Positions 49,511 to 61,965 of a stretch of DNA of 64,000 nucleotides are shown here, piece by piece. Numbering within the stretch: position 1 is the first letter of the stretch; each line of letters opens with the position of its first letter. The position numbers and the translations under genes are program-made. The notes beneath the pieces are model-generated. The model was not told where the DNA came from. It saw nothing but the letters and a program-made list of their open reading frames with translations, and ran no database searches. Source of the stretch: Pegea sp. RAD2-039 (taxonomy: Eukaryota; Chordata; Thaliacea; Salpida; Salpidae). Location: contig JAQGEQ010000048.1 of assembly GCA_034620365.1 (NCBI GenBank), positions 1,364,001-1,428,000 on the forward strand, in the 5' to 3' direction.

Positions 49511-52500
49511 TCAGTTGACAAGCTCTGTTAAAAAAATATTTTTCTCGGTATAAATTCGAATAAGGAAATCTCCTTCTTGGCCTTGCATGAAATTTGAAGG
49601 TACAATCAGGTAGTCACCGACCAGCAGCTCTGCAGTAATATTTACTTCACGGAGGCAGCGATGTTTTCCTGTTCCACAAATTGGTTGTTGTTGATAAAAG
49701 AAAGAACTTTCTTGTACCTTTCCTGGGTCTTTTACCTTATCTAGCTTTCAAATAAATTAAATAGTTAATAATCCAATTCCCGAATACTTATCTGAAAATT
49801 ATAATTGTCAATTAAAAGCTCCATTAATGTTTTTACAACACTTGATCAATGTTTACATTTACAAAATATTCTTTAAAAACTTGTTACTTAGTTAATATTT
49901 GAATAGTCTTAAAAACTAATCATTTATAAATTATCACCAAATAAAACGTATTCAAAAGTAATTAAGTACATCAATTATTGAGTTTTCAAGTTTCCACAAA
50001 TTAATTAAAGTACCTTGTACACATTAATAGCAATCGGAAGATTTTTCAATTTAGTTCCTCTTCGATCTTTTTGCATTAAACCAATCACAACACCGCACTT
50101 ACCAGCTGATGATTCGTCATCTTCAATCTCATCAAAGTCATCTTAAAATTTATTTAGAGCTAAAGAAGAACAAATAACTTATACTAAAAATCGAACCTGC
50201 TTCTAATAAGCTTAATCTATACTGAGGGTTTTGAGAATAGGATAATAGATCATCCCAGCAGCCTCCAGTTCTTGTTCCTTTCCAACCACTTTTAACACTG
50301 GTCATCAACCACCTTTGTATTTTTAAATATTCATGTAAAGTTTAAACTGAATTTACTTAAAGCTGTTCATTTAACTTTCTCATTTCTAACGACTTAATTT
50401 CTAAACCAATAATTTATATTATTATTATTAAAATTTATAAAATAAACAAGAAATATTTTCTAAATAGTTAGCCCTGTTAAAATAAATCGACAATTACGAT
50501 GTTGATACTCTTTAACTCAATCTTACTTATCTCCAGTTGCCGTGACTCCCTCCTTATTAAAGTCTGGACCAACTGTACATACAGTAACTTCGGAAAAATG
50601 ATGAATAAAGTCTTCATATTTCATCCACCATTCATTATCATCTTCATCATTATATTCAAGTCGAGTTTTGTCTTCATTAGTAATTAAATCCCACACATTA
50701 GATCTATTATTGAAAACTTTGCAATAAAAACTTTTGAAATTTGACTACCTACTGTAGTAAGTAAGTCTAGTTTAAGTTGACAAATATCTTACTTATCTGA
50801 AAATAACTTTTCCCATTCATTTTGACCCCATGAATTCCTGATTTTAACCAAATTATTTACAACACCATCTATTTGTTTGACCTGGTGAATTATAAGCACA
50901 CCCAGGATTAAATTTCTTCAAGTACTTAAAAGAATTTAAAAAATAACTTTTATTTTGTAAAATAGAGACTTTAGTAATTAGACATTGTTGTGTTTAAAAT
51001 AAGAAGTCAATTTTCAAAACACTAATTGTAAACCTGGACAAACTTTAAAACTGAATATGCATGTGAAGATAATAATCCTGTTAGTTTCTCAGAAACGTTG
51101 TTATTTCCAGTACCAGTACACACAAAAGTGTCATTTTTTAAAGCTCTATAGATTAATTTTGTTAAATAATGATTTAGACTATTTAAAAAAAGCTAATAAT
51201 CTAAAAAGTAAAAAAAGAAAAATTGTTTAACATATTTTTTTAACAGTTGACTTTGAAAGAATTCTTTTTAGATTTAAAGGAGTCTTGCTTCCAAGATTGT
51301 ATCTCACTGACATTCCACCAGTTAAATCTTCTAATGCATCAGCTGTATAACCTCCTTCTATAGCATAGTAGCTACCAAATATTCTAAAATCAAAAACGCT
51401 TATTAGCATAAGTTATTGAAACAAAAACTTCATCAGAAAAAGACACGTATCAACAATTTTTTTGTAAATGACTAAGTGGCTTAATCAGCAATTTTATATT
51501 AACTTTATCTTAAGAAGTAAATTTGGTTTTCAAATTTTGAACTTCTGATTTTAAAGTTGAAGAAATAATATGTATTTTGTTGTCAGGAATATACTTTTTT
51601 AATGAGTAGGTCAAACTTCTAAACAAATTGCTATTTTATGTAAAAACATACTACAAAGTTTCCTGAAATTTTGACACTACTTTATTGTCCTTACTTGGCA
51701 TAAGCTTTTTCAAGTAGAGAAATCCAAAGCTCATTAGAATCAGGAGATGAAGCAAAACATAACCGCCCATCAATGGTTGGAAGATTATCGTCAACTACAA
51801 CATCAACCCATTCACCAAATTGCCAAAATCGGAAATGAAAAGCACCAGTGTAGTTGGGTTGACCATAGCAAGGTTGTGGAGATGGTACAATCTGAAATTT
51901 GGTGACTTATCAAAGCTTAGTTGCTGTAGTATGTATAAACTATATAACAGAATATTATTCAATAAATAAATTTTTATTCTTAAATTCAAAAATGAAAATA
52001 CAGCCTAATTTATCTATAGCTCATTATACATAAAATAAGATTTGTTTGTTCACATCACGGTAAACAATTTACTCTTTAACCATTATCAATTATTATTCGA
52101 TAGTTACTCAAAAATCAAACCTTTGCCATTCGATTAGAAATTCGTGAAATTGAAGCAACTGCCGACAAAAACCAACAATCTCCAAGATAGCCTTGAACAA
52201 TGTCTTCACTATTCAAACCATCTCTAATCAATGTAGGATTTTCATAAAGAATCTACAAAGTTAATGAAAACTTGTTATCTGCAACTATTTTTTTATTTTA
52301 AAAAACTTTAAATGAATAATTATTATGGTAATAAAACAAGGAAATTATATATAGTATTTGAAGAAATCAAAAGTTTGCAAACAAACCTAAGTCAAAAGTT
52401 AAATATTAATCTGATTAAAGTAAAACTAACAGCAATATTTTAAATGGACACAGAAAAATAAGTTTATTAAAGAATTGAAAAGAAATTTTGATTATTTATT

Positions 52501-52986
52501 TCGAACTAACGTTAGGTCTTTTCCATTCAATTTGATGCCAATAATCAGAAATATTGGTTGCATCATTTTCCTTCCGCAAAGAAATTTGTTTTGGAGGAAA
52601 AGACTCATCCAAATACAAACACAGCTGATTTGTTAGTTTGCTTCTAATTGACAAATCTTTGACAATTATATCGTAGCTCTGTTGAAGAATTTTGATAAAA
52701 TTCTCAGGTGCTGTACGAATCCATTAGTTTTCAGATTTTCATTGAGAGTAGATAACTTGACATACACAAAAGGTAAGTTTTAATAAAGAAGTTGACCTTA
52801 TGTCGTGCCATATGCACATGGTAAAATGTGAATTTTTTAACGTTTTGCCTTACATGTACTTACTGTATTGATATGATCTATACTCATAACATCATCTTCA
52901 TCTTGGTTTAGTTCAATTTCAGAAACTATCCAACTTTCTTCATCACTGTCTGTTTCATTATAGTTGTCACTATTTATGTTTCCCAT
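49511..52986 (-). CDS. CAPN: Calpain-type cysteine protease, short form without penta-EF domain
   Basis: Calcium-dependent intracellular protease. Eleven exons, high to low: 52864-52986, 52511-52678, 52121-52252, 51695-51891, 51252-51383, 51034-51145, 50793-50881, 50527-50703, 50197-50312, 50014-50141, 49511-49744. They total 1608 nt (535 residues). The acidic N-terminus starts MGNINSDN, a possible N-myristoylation site. The protease core has [11 protein letters not shown] and HQIEWKRPN, then the triad: Cys123 in [17 protein letters not shown], His279 in SSHAYSV, Asn304 in [14 protein letters not shown] single C2-like (CBSW) domain follows, with [20 protein letters not shown] and [10 protein letters not shown], ending in [20 protein letters not shown] and LTELVN. 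No EF-hand domain or second C2 domain follows, so this is an atypical calpain. The exon 5 donor is the weak AAAGTCAAC, and read-through there would end the protein early. Confidence 0.9.
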
Positions 52987-54825
52987 TTTTACAAAACATT
53001 AAAAGTGTTCTATAGAAGAACTCATTCAATTAAGTAGCTACTATATCATAAAACAATTTTTTTACTTTTAATTGAGTAGTTTATTAAATAACTTAGTAAT
53101 TGATCTAACAATTTTATGTTAAACTGTTTAAAAAACGTATTTTATAGATGGTAAACTTTTTTTATCTACAAAGTATGAAATTTTATTTCAAAACATTTGC
53201 TGAATGCTATTTACTTGAAATTCTGCTCTAAACAGTTCATATAGAACAGAACACTTTCCTTGTTGTTAGAAACGTAATCTCGCAATCATTAGGAAAATAT
53301 TTCCTTTTAGAGATAAAGTAATTCGATTAACTACTTATTTCTAACTTGCTGAAATAAAAGCTGATTTCAAAAATTGAACTTTTTTGAATGCTTAGCATCA
53401 AAATACTTTATTATTTTATATCACAGATTAAAAAGAAGATATATATGTCACGTATACCAGTCAGAAATAAGGAAATAAAAAAAATGATTCATTTATTTTT
53501 CTTTCTAAAGTAATAATTGGTTACAAAGAATTTTTTGTTAACTCAAAGAAAACTTTTATTCCAATCGCAAAGTTTGTTTTTAACTTCAATTTTTAGATTC
53601 TAAACAATATAAATATTAATTTCAAAGTTAGTAATAAATAAAATCTCTAAATAAATCAAATTAACAGTTTTTATAGTTTTCAAAAAAGAAAATTATGAAT
53701 ACATCGTCAGCCAACAAAAACTACTAAAATAAGCAATTGAGTATTTCAACTTGCTTATACTGAAGGTCTACAATTGACTTTAAAGTAGAATGAGTGATTA
53801 TAATAATTAAAAACATATAAACCTGTAACAAGCTCCAAGATAATAATATTTGTTGATTTAAAAATGAAAATTATTCAAAAAGATTTGACTACTATAAGTG
53901 GATTAAGATTTGGTATGATAAAGGTACATGCTGGATTCAATCTCGACAAAAACTCTACAATCCGTTGATTTTGAGGTCACTGTCCCAGGTCACTGGGTTT
54001 TGTCTCCAACCACCGGATGTAAAGAGGGGAGGAGTCCAGTGCAACGAGTTTTCACCAAAAAATATATTTTGTTATTACATCATATATGTTTCAAATTCAT
54101 TGGATAAAAAATGAATTTTATTATTTTTTAATTCTTTCAAAGTATATTTATAAAACAATTATCATGGATTACATGTTTGGAAAGTGCTTCATAGCTTTAC
54201 ACCAAACCTATTAAATACAAACTGCAAATTGTTGAACTTTTGGGAAAATTGATTGACTTTTTGTTATGTCCTTTTATTTACAGCGGTTTTGATGCAAATA
54301 TTTTTAATTTATTATAATATTTCAGTAAATATGATATAAATATGCAAAAGTAGGTTAGAAAAATTATGATTAGTTCAATTTAACAGCTCTATTTGAAAAA
54401 CATCAACCTAAAATGTTTTTATCTTTAAAAATTGTCTTATTTCTGTTCTTCGTTACACAAACTATCTTTTGATTTATTTAAAGATTTATTAATTGCAAAA
54501 TTTTACACAATTTTAAGATAAGCTGATAAAAGCAAGTAAACAACAAATAAATTGTTAGAATAGAAAGCAAGTAATTGATTAAAGAAAGAAATTAGTGTGA
54601 CAATGTACATTAGAAAAACAGAAGTAAACGAATGCGATGTAGAAAACCTAATCATCTAGAAACGATTTTGTAGGTGGTAAGTGCATATGTGAAAATAAGG
54701 ACATACAAAATATATTTGAAAGATTACTGAAGTAAGTTATATTGTACAAATGGTAGGTAGTAATAAAAAGGTTTAATAAAAAATTACAACTTTATATGTG
54801 AACATAAATGGGACTTAAAATAAAA
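52987..54825. other. Upstream region of the calpain gene and intergenic DNA
   Basis: AT-rich, no gene seen. A GC-richer patch at about 53930-54055 contains a repeated ggtcactg and stands out from its flanks. Its nature is unknown. Confidence 0.4.
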
Positions 54826-56487
54826 TTATTTTTTTGAACCAACAAGTCTTGAGACACCATAAGGTACGTGAGCAGCATTGATACCATGCTTCAAACTGTT
54901 GTCAATATTTCTTAGCTGATCATCAAAGAACAAGTGTGGGTTGATCTTCTTTAGAATCGGACCTTTTGGTGCTCCAGCAAGAAAAAGAGCTTCGTCAACG
55001 ATGAGTCCCCAAGATCTTAAGGTCTGCTCAACAAAAATACTGAAGAAAACTAGAGTAGTAGTGACTGGAGTAGATACCTTTAGCGCTCGTATGCCAGAAC
55101 TAGCAGCACTTCTAGCTGTTACTAGATACGTTCTTATTGGACTTTCTTCTGTTCCAGCATCAGAAAATTTTTGTTTTACTTCAGCTAGTAACATAGCAAA
55201 CTTCTTTAATGGACCTCTAGCTAAAGGTTCACAAGCCTGAAATTGCAATCTAAGTATTTATGTCAGTTTCATTAAGCTTTATTAATAAATAGATATTTAT
55301 CAAGTTACTTATAAACATAAACAAATAAAACAAGACGCCAACTTATTTAAATGTCACTGAAAGAATAAGGAAACATAAACAAAACTTTTTGCAGAAAAAT
55401 TCTGTCTCAAACCTTGTTTTCTTCATTCTGAAAAAAGTTTTCCAAGCCAGATGCTTGAGCAATCTGTTCTGCTTCATCAGAAAATAGTACAGCATCACCA
55501 TCAAAAGCAATTCTTAAAACCTCATCAGATGTGTAAATGTTTTCCTTATTATTAGATGACTGTAAAGTTGCTGATGCTATTCCTATAATAAAAAAACAAA
55601 CTATATCATTGGTAAAATAATTATATAATGAAAACTATTAAAATACTTTCCAAATAAACTCCTGAATCATTAATTTGAAGTTTAATAAAGAAAATATTTA
55701 CCTTCATCTAAAGCTTTCACCACAGTATTTTCATTAGTAGATAAATACAAGTCAGTTTTATATGCATCAAGATATTCAACAACATTATTTCCAGCAGTCA
55801 AACAAATTCGTTCAATAGTCAACTCTAATCATTTAATTATACAAAGATTAGTTCTTACACTCAAATAACTGTTCTAATCTTAATGAAAGTTGCTTTAAAC
55901 ATTATTACACTTTTAAACAGAGATGTTAAGTAATAAGCTTACTATGATAGTTTATAGAATTTATCAGTGAAATACCACATTCTGCAGAATGATTACTGAT
56001 CAAAACTACATCAAATAATCTTTTTTCATCTGGATTTAACTCAAGAAGTTTGATATTAATGTTAGCTAAGGCCTAAAAATGTAAAATAATTTAGAGATTT
56101 AATTTAAAAAATGAAATTACTAAAAAGCTTGTTGTAAATGCATTAAGTTAAAACATTTTAAAGAGAAAAATAAAAAAATATTTACATGTATAAAGGGAAA
56201 AGCAACACCAGGTTTTAATGCCTTATTTTCATTTTCTACTATAACCTTATTGTAAGCAAACAATCCTTCTTCAGAGAGAACCTTTTGTTGCTCACTAAGG
56301 TCAAATAAGGCTTTAGAGGAAATGGCAATGATAATAGCATCAGCTGGTTTTGGCTAAAAATAAAATTAACAATTTTTGTTTTTCATTTTTTAAAAAACAT
56401 ATTTTAACTAACGATCTTCCATTTTCTTGCTGCTTTGGCGTTTAAAATACAGTTTTCAGAAGACAAGTCTGAATCATTTGTATTCAT
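54826..56487 (-). CDS. NT5C1A: Cytosolic 5'-nucleotidase I (AMP-preferring)
   Basis: Dephosphorylates AMP and other nucleoside monophosphates in the cytosol, producing adenosine. Seven exons, high to low: 56413-56487, 56186-56353, 55943-56072, 55702-55824, 55413-55582, 55078-55236, 54826-55023. They total 1023 nt (340 residues). The match to the NT5C1A/NT5C1B family runs end to end: [19 protein letters not shown], the block [36 protein letters not shown], the Asp-box [38 protein letters not shown], then [20 protein letters not shown] and [10 protein letters not shown]. The 54-bp intron at 55024-55077 is a multiple of three and has no in-frame stop. The A and B paralogues of vertebrates cannot be told apart here. 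Confidence 0.94.
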
Positions 56488-58768
56488 TCTGAAAATACAA
56501 ATTAGATTTAATGATTTGAAGAATTGTTGATTTTTATGATAACAAATAAATAAAAGAAGATTTTGATTAAAAATATTAATAAAAAATATAACATTTCTGA
56601 TGCTTCATACTGAATAATTTTCTTACAAAATTAGTTAAAAGATTGTAGACATGTTATTTAAATAGAGTTAATCAAAAATATACCAATGTAGCTTTTATAC
56701 AAGTAATAATTTTAAAATAAAATTATACAACTTAATAAAAAATTGGCATTTAAGAAAACTTTCAACTGAAAATTTAGTAAAAGATATTAATATATTAACT
56801 TGAAACATAACAACTAGTTGCTTCCGGGTTGCAATATATGTATATAGCAAAATTTAAAATAAAACCAATAAACTTGTTTTGAAAACTTAATGGTAAATGA
56901 TAATGTGAAGAGTAAAAGTTTGTTTATTAAGACTAAAATACTCCTTTATTGAAAATGGTTTAAGATGCATCATTTATTTTTTTAATTTTACTGAACATTT
57001 ATCATTAGCATTTGTTTCTATTAAAGATAATAATGTAACACCTTTATTCAGTAAATGAAGCATAATAATCATTACTCTTGCTAATACTGAACTTTGAGGT
57101 CTTGTTCAACAAAAAAATACACTAACTTGAAAATTAAAAATTGAAATTATTAATTTCTAGTTTATGAGTTAAATTGGTCCTTTTGAAAAATATCCTGGAA
57201 CTAAAAGTTTAATTATTTATTTGAACTGTTAAAAAAATAACTTTTGAATAAGCACATTTAAATGTTACCATTTAAATTTCTTTTTATAAGAGTCTTTTCT
57301 TACATGAAGTTTCGCGAGTAGTTATGTTGTAAATTATATTTAGTAGAAATCTTATATTAGGGATTTATAAACAAAGGTATAAGTTTCTCAAGTTATTAGA
57401 TGGGATTGAATAAGAGTTTTCTAAAGTAAACGGTAACAAGCTGAAAAATTTTAAGCTGAACAGCTTCAAGCACTAAAAACTTTTTCTTACATACAAATTC
57501 GGCTACAAGCAATAAAAAACTAAAAAATTATGATTTGATGGATTTAGTAGTATTTATTTAAAAAATGAAATGCTTTATCATATTTTTAAGCTTTAAATAA
57601 AAAAATAAGTTTGTTTCGGACCAGATTTAGATTCTTTTTTGACAAGCTTTTACTTAAATTAATATTTTTTTTACTCAGAAGTCTAAGTCTTGTAGAGTCA
57701 CATGTATAGAAGCCTAGAGTTGCAAAAACATATACAAATGTTACTTATACCAAATTTAAGTTACGTTTCCGTATATTTTGAAATAAAGGTTTAGTTTCAG
57801 AAAGTAAAACAAACAACGTGGTACTTGTTGCTACATCACCAGATTACTAATAGCTGTTAAAAAGCAGAAACTAAAAAGATAAATAATTTTTTTAATCCAG
57901 ATAATTTGTTTAGATTTTTTTATATCCTGAATATCCAAAACTGTAAAGTTTATTACATAGTATTTTGAAACAGAATAAACTAGTAGCTAATTAGTAGCTG
58001 CGGTACTAGTAGCTCATTCAAAATTTAGTTTTAGCTCTGGTACTTTTAGTTTACTCTGTAATTGAAGCGTGGTGAAAGGTTAAAAATTCGCCGTTAAAAA
58101 CAGCTTCACAAACTTTTTTCAGAGTTGTAGAATATTAGCAGAAAAAAAGGTTCGAATAAAAGCTTTGTATAATATAAAAGTAATATAAAAAGTTATCATC
58201 TCATTTTTAAGCAGTTGTTCTTAAAATTTGACTGAGATTATAATCTAAGTAGTTTTACAAAGATTAATTGAGTAAATAATGTTTGTAAATATTGTAGTAC
58301 ATTTTTGTAGATTGTTTATTCCATTAAGATATCAATCAAATTACTTAACTCTATAAGTAATTTTGGCTATTTCAAATGGTTGTGTAATCATATATTCTAA
58401 ATATATCTTTTTTTCTTTTCATTTTTTCTTTTAACCTTTACACGTTTTTAAAATTAGCTATCATTGAATTATATTTTTAATTTGTAAAATATATGTTTAA
58501 CAATTTGACCAACACTTGAGACTATAGATTATTTGTCAAAATTTCAGCAAGTAATATTTGACCTACTTTTGTAGTTAGCCATTAATTATTGAAATTAAAT
58601 AATGAAAATTTAATACTTTGGTTCTATTTTTAATAATTAAAATATTGATATAGATAAACTGAATTAGTTTATTAATCTTTATTCACTATGACTGAAAATA
58701 TATATTATTCACAAGCAAGTGGCTCTATCTTTAAACAATTATTATTTTAAGGTATTAGTAAAGCTATA
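56488..58768. other. Divergent intergenic region between NT5C1 and the riboflavin transporter
   Basis: About 2.3 kb of AT-rich DNA that should hold the promoters of both genes. No ORF or repeat is supported. Confidence 0.45.
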
Positions 58769-61700
58769 ATGAGTCTAGCTAGCTTATGCTCAAAAGATTC
58801 CAAGTTGCTCATACATTTATTGGTTCTTCTTTTTGGTGCTGGTGCCTGGATAGCTGTCAATGGTATTTGGGTTGAGCTTCCTATAATTGTAGATCAGTTA
58901 CCTGAAAGTTGGAACTTACCATCTTATCTGACACTGATCACTCAAGCTGGAAATGTTGGTCCTATAGTTGTTACATTGATTCAGGTAAATTAAACTTTAT
59001 AATCTTTGTATGGTTATTATTTAAAAATTAAAGTTTAATAAAACTAAATAAACTAACTATTTCTTTTATCTGTTTATGTAATTATTGAACCAAAGAATGG
59101 ACTTCATAGAAATAAATTGTACTTTGAATTAGCAAATTCTAAAGATTAATTATAAGTTATTATAATTTATTGATGCTAGATTTAATTCATTTATTTCAAC
59201 TTGCTTATGTTTCATGGTTTATATGAAACTAATTTAATTAAAAACTATTCAAATGTAATGAAAAGATAAGATTTTAACTATGTTTTTTGTAGCTTTTTTG
59301 TAGAAAAAAATTAAATGAGAAATATTTAATTTATACAATACTAACAATTGGAACCCTTGCATGCTTTATACTTTGCTTTGTATGGAACAAAACAGTTTTT
59401 ATTGCAGGCAGCAATCATAGCTTGCCACTTTTTATTCTATGGTAAGTTTAAAACTTTAACTTTTTACTGATAAAAGAATATTTGTTAAGCATTTATTGTA
59501 TAAAAGTTGATAGTTTCTAAGTATTTGATAAATTTTGAAATTATATGATAATTTGCTCAGATGAATAAGAGTTGATGTGTTTTCTTTTATCATCAGGTTT
59601 TTCCTTTCATTTGTGGACTGTACTTCATCAGTATCTTTTCTTCCTTTCATGAAATTATTCCCAACAATCTTTTTAACTACTTATTTTATTGGAGAAGGTT
59701 TAAGTGGATTTCTTCCAAGTATTTTTGCTCTTATTCAAGGAGCAAGTGATACAACTTGTGTAAATGTATCTGCAATAAATGAAACAACAAATCTCACTTA
59801 TTACTATATTCAGACTCAAAATGAAAAGCCTAGGTTTGTTTACAAATTTCTTAAAGTTTTCTTCTTTATTTATTTAGTATTTATTACAATTATTTTCAAT
59901 GTTTTAACAATTTTATTTTTTAGGTTTTCTGTGGAAATATTCTTTGGTCTTGTTTGGTTTATGATGTTTCTCTGCAGTATTGCTTTTGTTCTCCTTAACA
60001 AACTTCCTCTTGCTAAGCGTCTCCACCTAAAATTGACTCTAAATAATGATCAAGGAGCTTATGAATCTGTTGAGTTAGAATCAAAGTCTCAAGAGCAAGG
60101 AACTGAGTTATCTAAACAAGAACTGATTATTCAATCAAATATGCTTTCAAAATCATCTTATATTTACTTTTTGATCATTATTTTTTTGATAAATGGTTTA
60201 TCGAATGGAGTCTTACCATCATTATCTACATATTCATCATTACCATATGGAGAGACACCCTATCACTTGTCACAGGCTCTCGGAAACATGGCAAACCCAT
60301 TGGCTTGTATAGTTGCCCTATTTCTACCCCTTTCCTCGGCATCTGGAATTGGAATGTTTTTTTTGGCTAGCTTGGGTAAAACTTAAATATTTTTATTAAC
60401 TTTTTGATTTATAAAGTTTTTATACAAACATATTTTTATCATCTACATTATTTCATCAGCAAAAATCGAAAAAGTATTTTGATAAAATAGCAAATTTTTA
60501 AGCGAGTTGAGATGTTGGTAATGATCACTCAAAATTTGATTTTTTGCTATTCATAGCAATTTACTAAAATTATATCTGCCAGTCATGGACTTGATGTGGT
60601 TGGTTGATATTGATACTGTTGTTGTTAGGAAACAAAAGTGACACTAGATAAGCTAGTCTGATATATGACCTATCTTAAGTCTGTTTGTATTTTTCCACAT
60701 TATGCAACAGTTTGTTTATAGTGAAAACTATTTAAACTTGAACTTAAATACAAATATTTTATATAAGAGGTGCTCTACTAGATAAACTCAAAATGTGTGT
60801 TGTCTTTGTTTCTAAAGTAACAAAAAACAGCAAGTAATCATTCTTATCTCAGCTAATAATGCGAAAATTTATTGATAAGAAATTATTTAAATCGATTTGC
60901 AGAAATCATTAGTTTAATTGATTTCAGATGTCAGATTATTATTCTGATAATTAATTGTTGTTTTATTTTCAAGCCATTAATTTCAATGTTGTTGTTTTAA
61001 ATGATTACCAAAACTAATGTGTTTCAGGATGTGGATTTTATTTACTGATACTCGCAACTCAAAGTCCGTGTCCTTTGTTTGTCAACGAATCTTATGGTGG
61101 TGGTCTTATGGTAAGTTGATTTCAGCGAAATTACACCGGATGTTATTATGTAAACATATTCTTTAGTATTCTATGACAATTTAATCAAGAAATTAATGAA
61201 ATTATTATTTGCAGTTAATGTTTTTTTGCTCATATTCTTCATTTGATGAGTTTAATTATTTCTGTAATGATTTTATGACCCGATGTTGATTTTAAACAAC
61301 TGATTTTAACTGACGTAGCATATTTTCAAGCTTTTTATTTGCTGCTGACAATGTTTGAACTATTTACTTACATCGAGAACTTGATGAAAGCCAATTTCAT
61401 TCTCTAATGAGTCTTTATTTGCTTTTTTATATGTTTATAATCCATTCTGAATAGGCATTTGAACTTATTGTGTTCAGAAAGCTGTAAGTTTGATATTAAA
61501 AAATGGATTTTTAACTTTAAATCTTTCAAACAAGTCTTATTTAAAAATTGAAATTAAATTAGAACTCAGAGATTGCAGAAAATGAATAATAGATAACTGC
61601 AATTATAGGTTTTACTGCAAATCACATTTATTTTATATTTCATATTGTGTGGGTGCAGAATATTATAAAAGTCTTGAATAATTAAATCGATTTTTTTGGT

Positions 61701-61965
61701 TTCAAATTGAAAACAATAAATTTTCCACCAACCTTATTTTCAACTGACTTATTTCTAGGTAACTGCTCAAGTGTTGTGGGTTGGTCTGGCTTCATATGTC
61801 AAAGTTTCAACTGCACAAGTATTTCGTGAACGCGGACACAAACAGAGTCTGTTGTGGTACGGAGCAGTGGTCCAACTTGGCTCAATGATTGGAGCTTTTA
61901 CCCTTTTTCCTATTGTACAAAACGGGGTTTTTAAGATGGGAAGTTCTTGCTCTAACAACTGTTGA
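58769..61965 (+). CDS. SLC52A: Riboflavin transporter (SLC52 family)
   Basis: Plasma-membrane carrier for vitamin B2 uptake. Six exons: 58769-58984, 59293-59441, 59597-59833, 59924-60375, 61028-61110, 61759-61965. They total 1344 nt (447 residues, the normal family length). The N-terminus matches RFVT proteins: [20 protein letters not shown], followed by [20 protein letters not shown] and [14 protein letters not shown]. Other family blocks are [67 protein letters not shown] and [13 protein letters not shown]. About ten to eleven hydrophobic segments are visible, with a charged loop between the two halves ([18 protein letters not shown]). The 90-bp intron at 59834-59923 is a multiple of three, stop-free and hydrophobic if translated. 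The vertebrate A1, A2 and A3 types cannot be told apart from this sequence. Confidence 0.95.

Noticed and set aside
51227-51252. Read-through of the calpain exon to a stop after STVKKIC
   Set aside because: An upstream donor at AAA|GTCAAC gives the correct phase into the next exon carrying the catalytic His, and the family alignment needs that junction.
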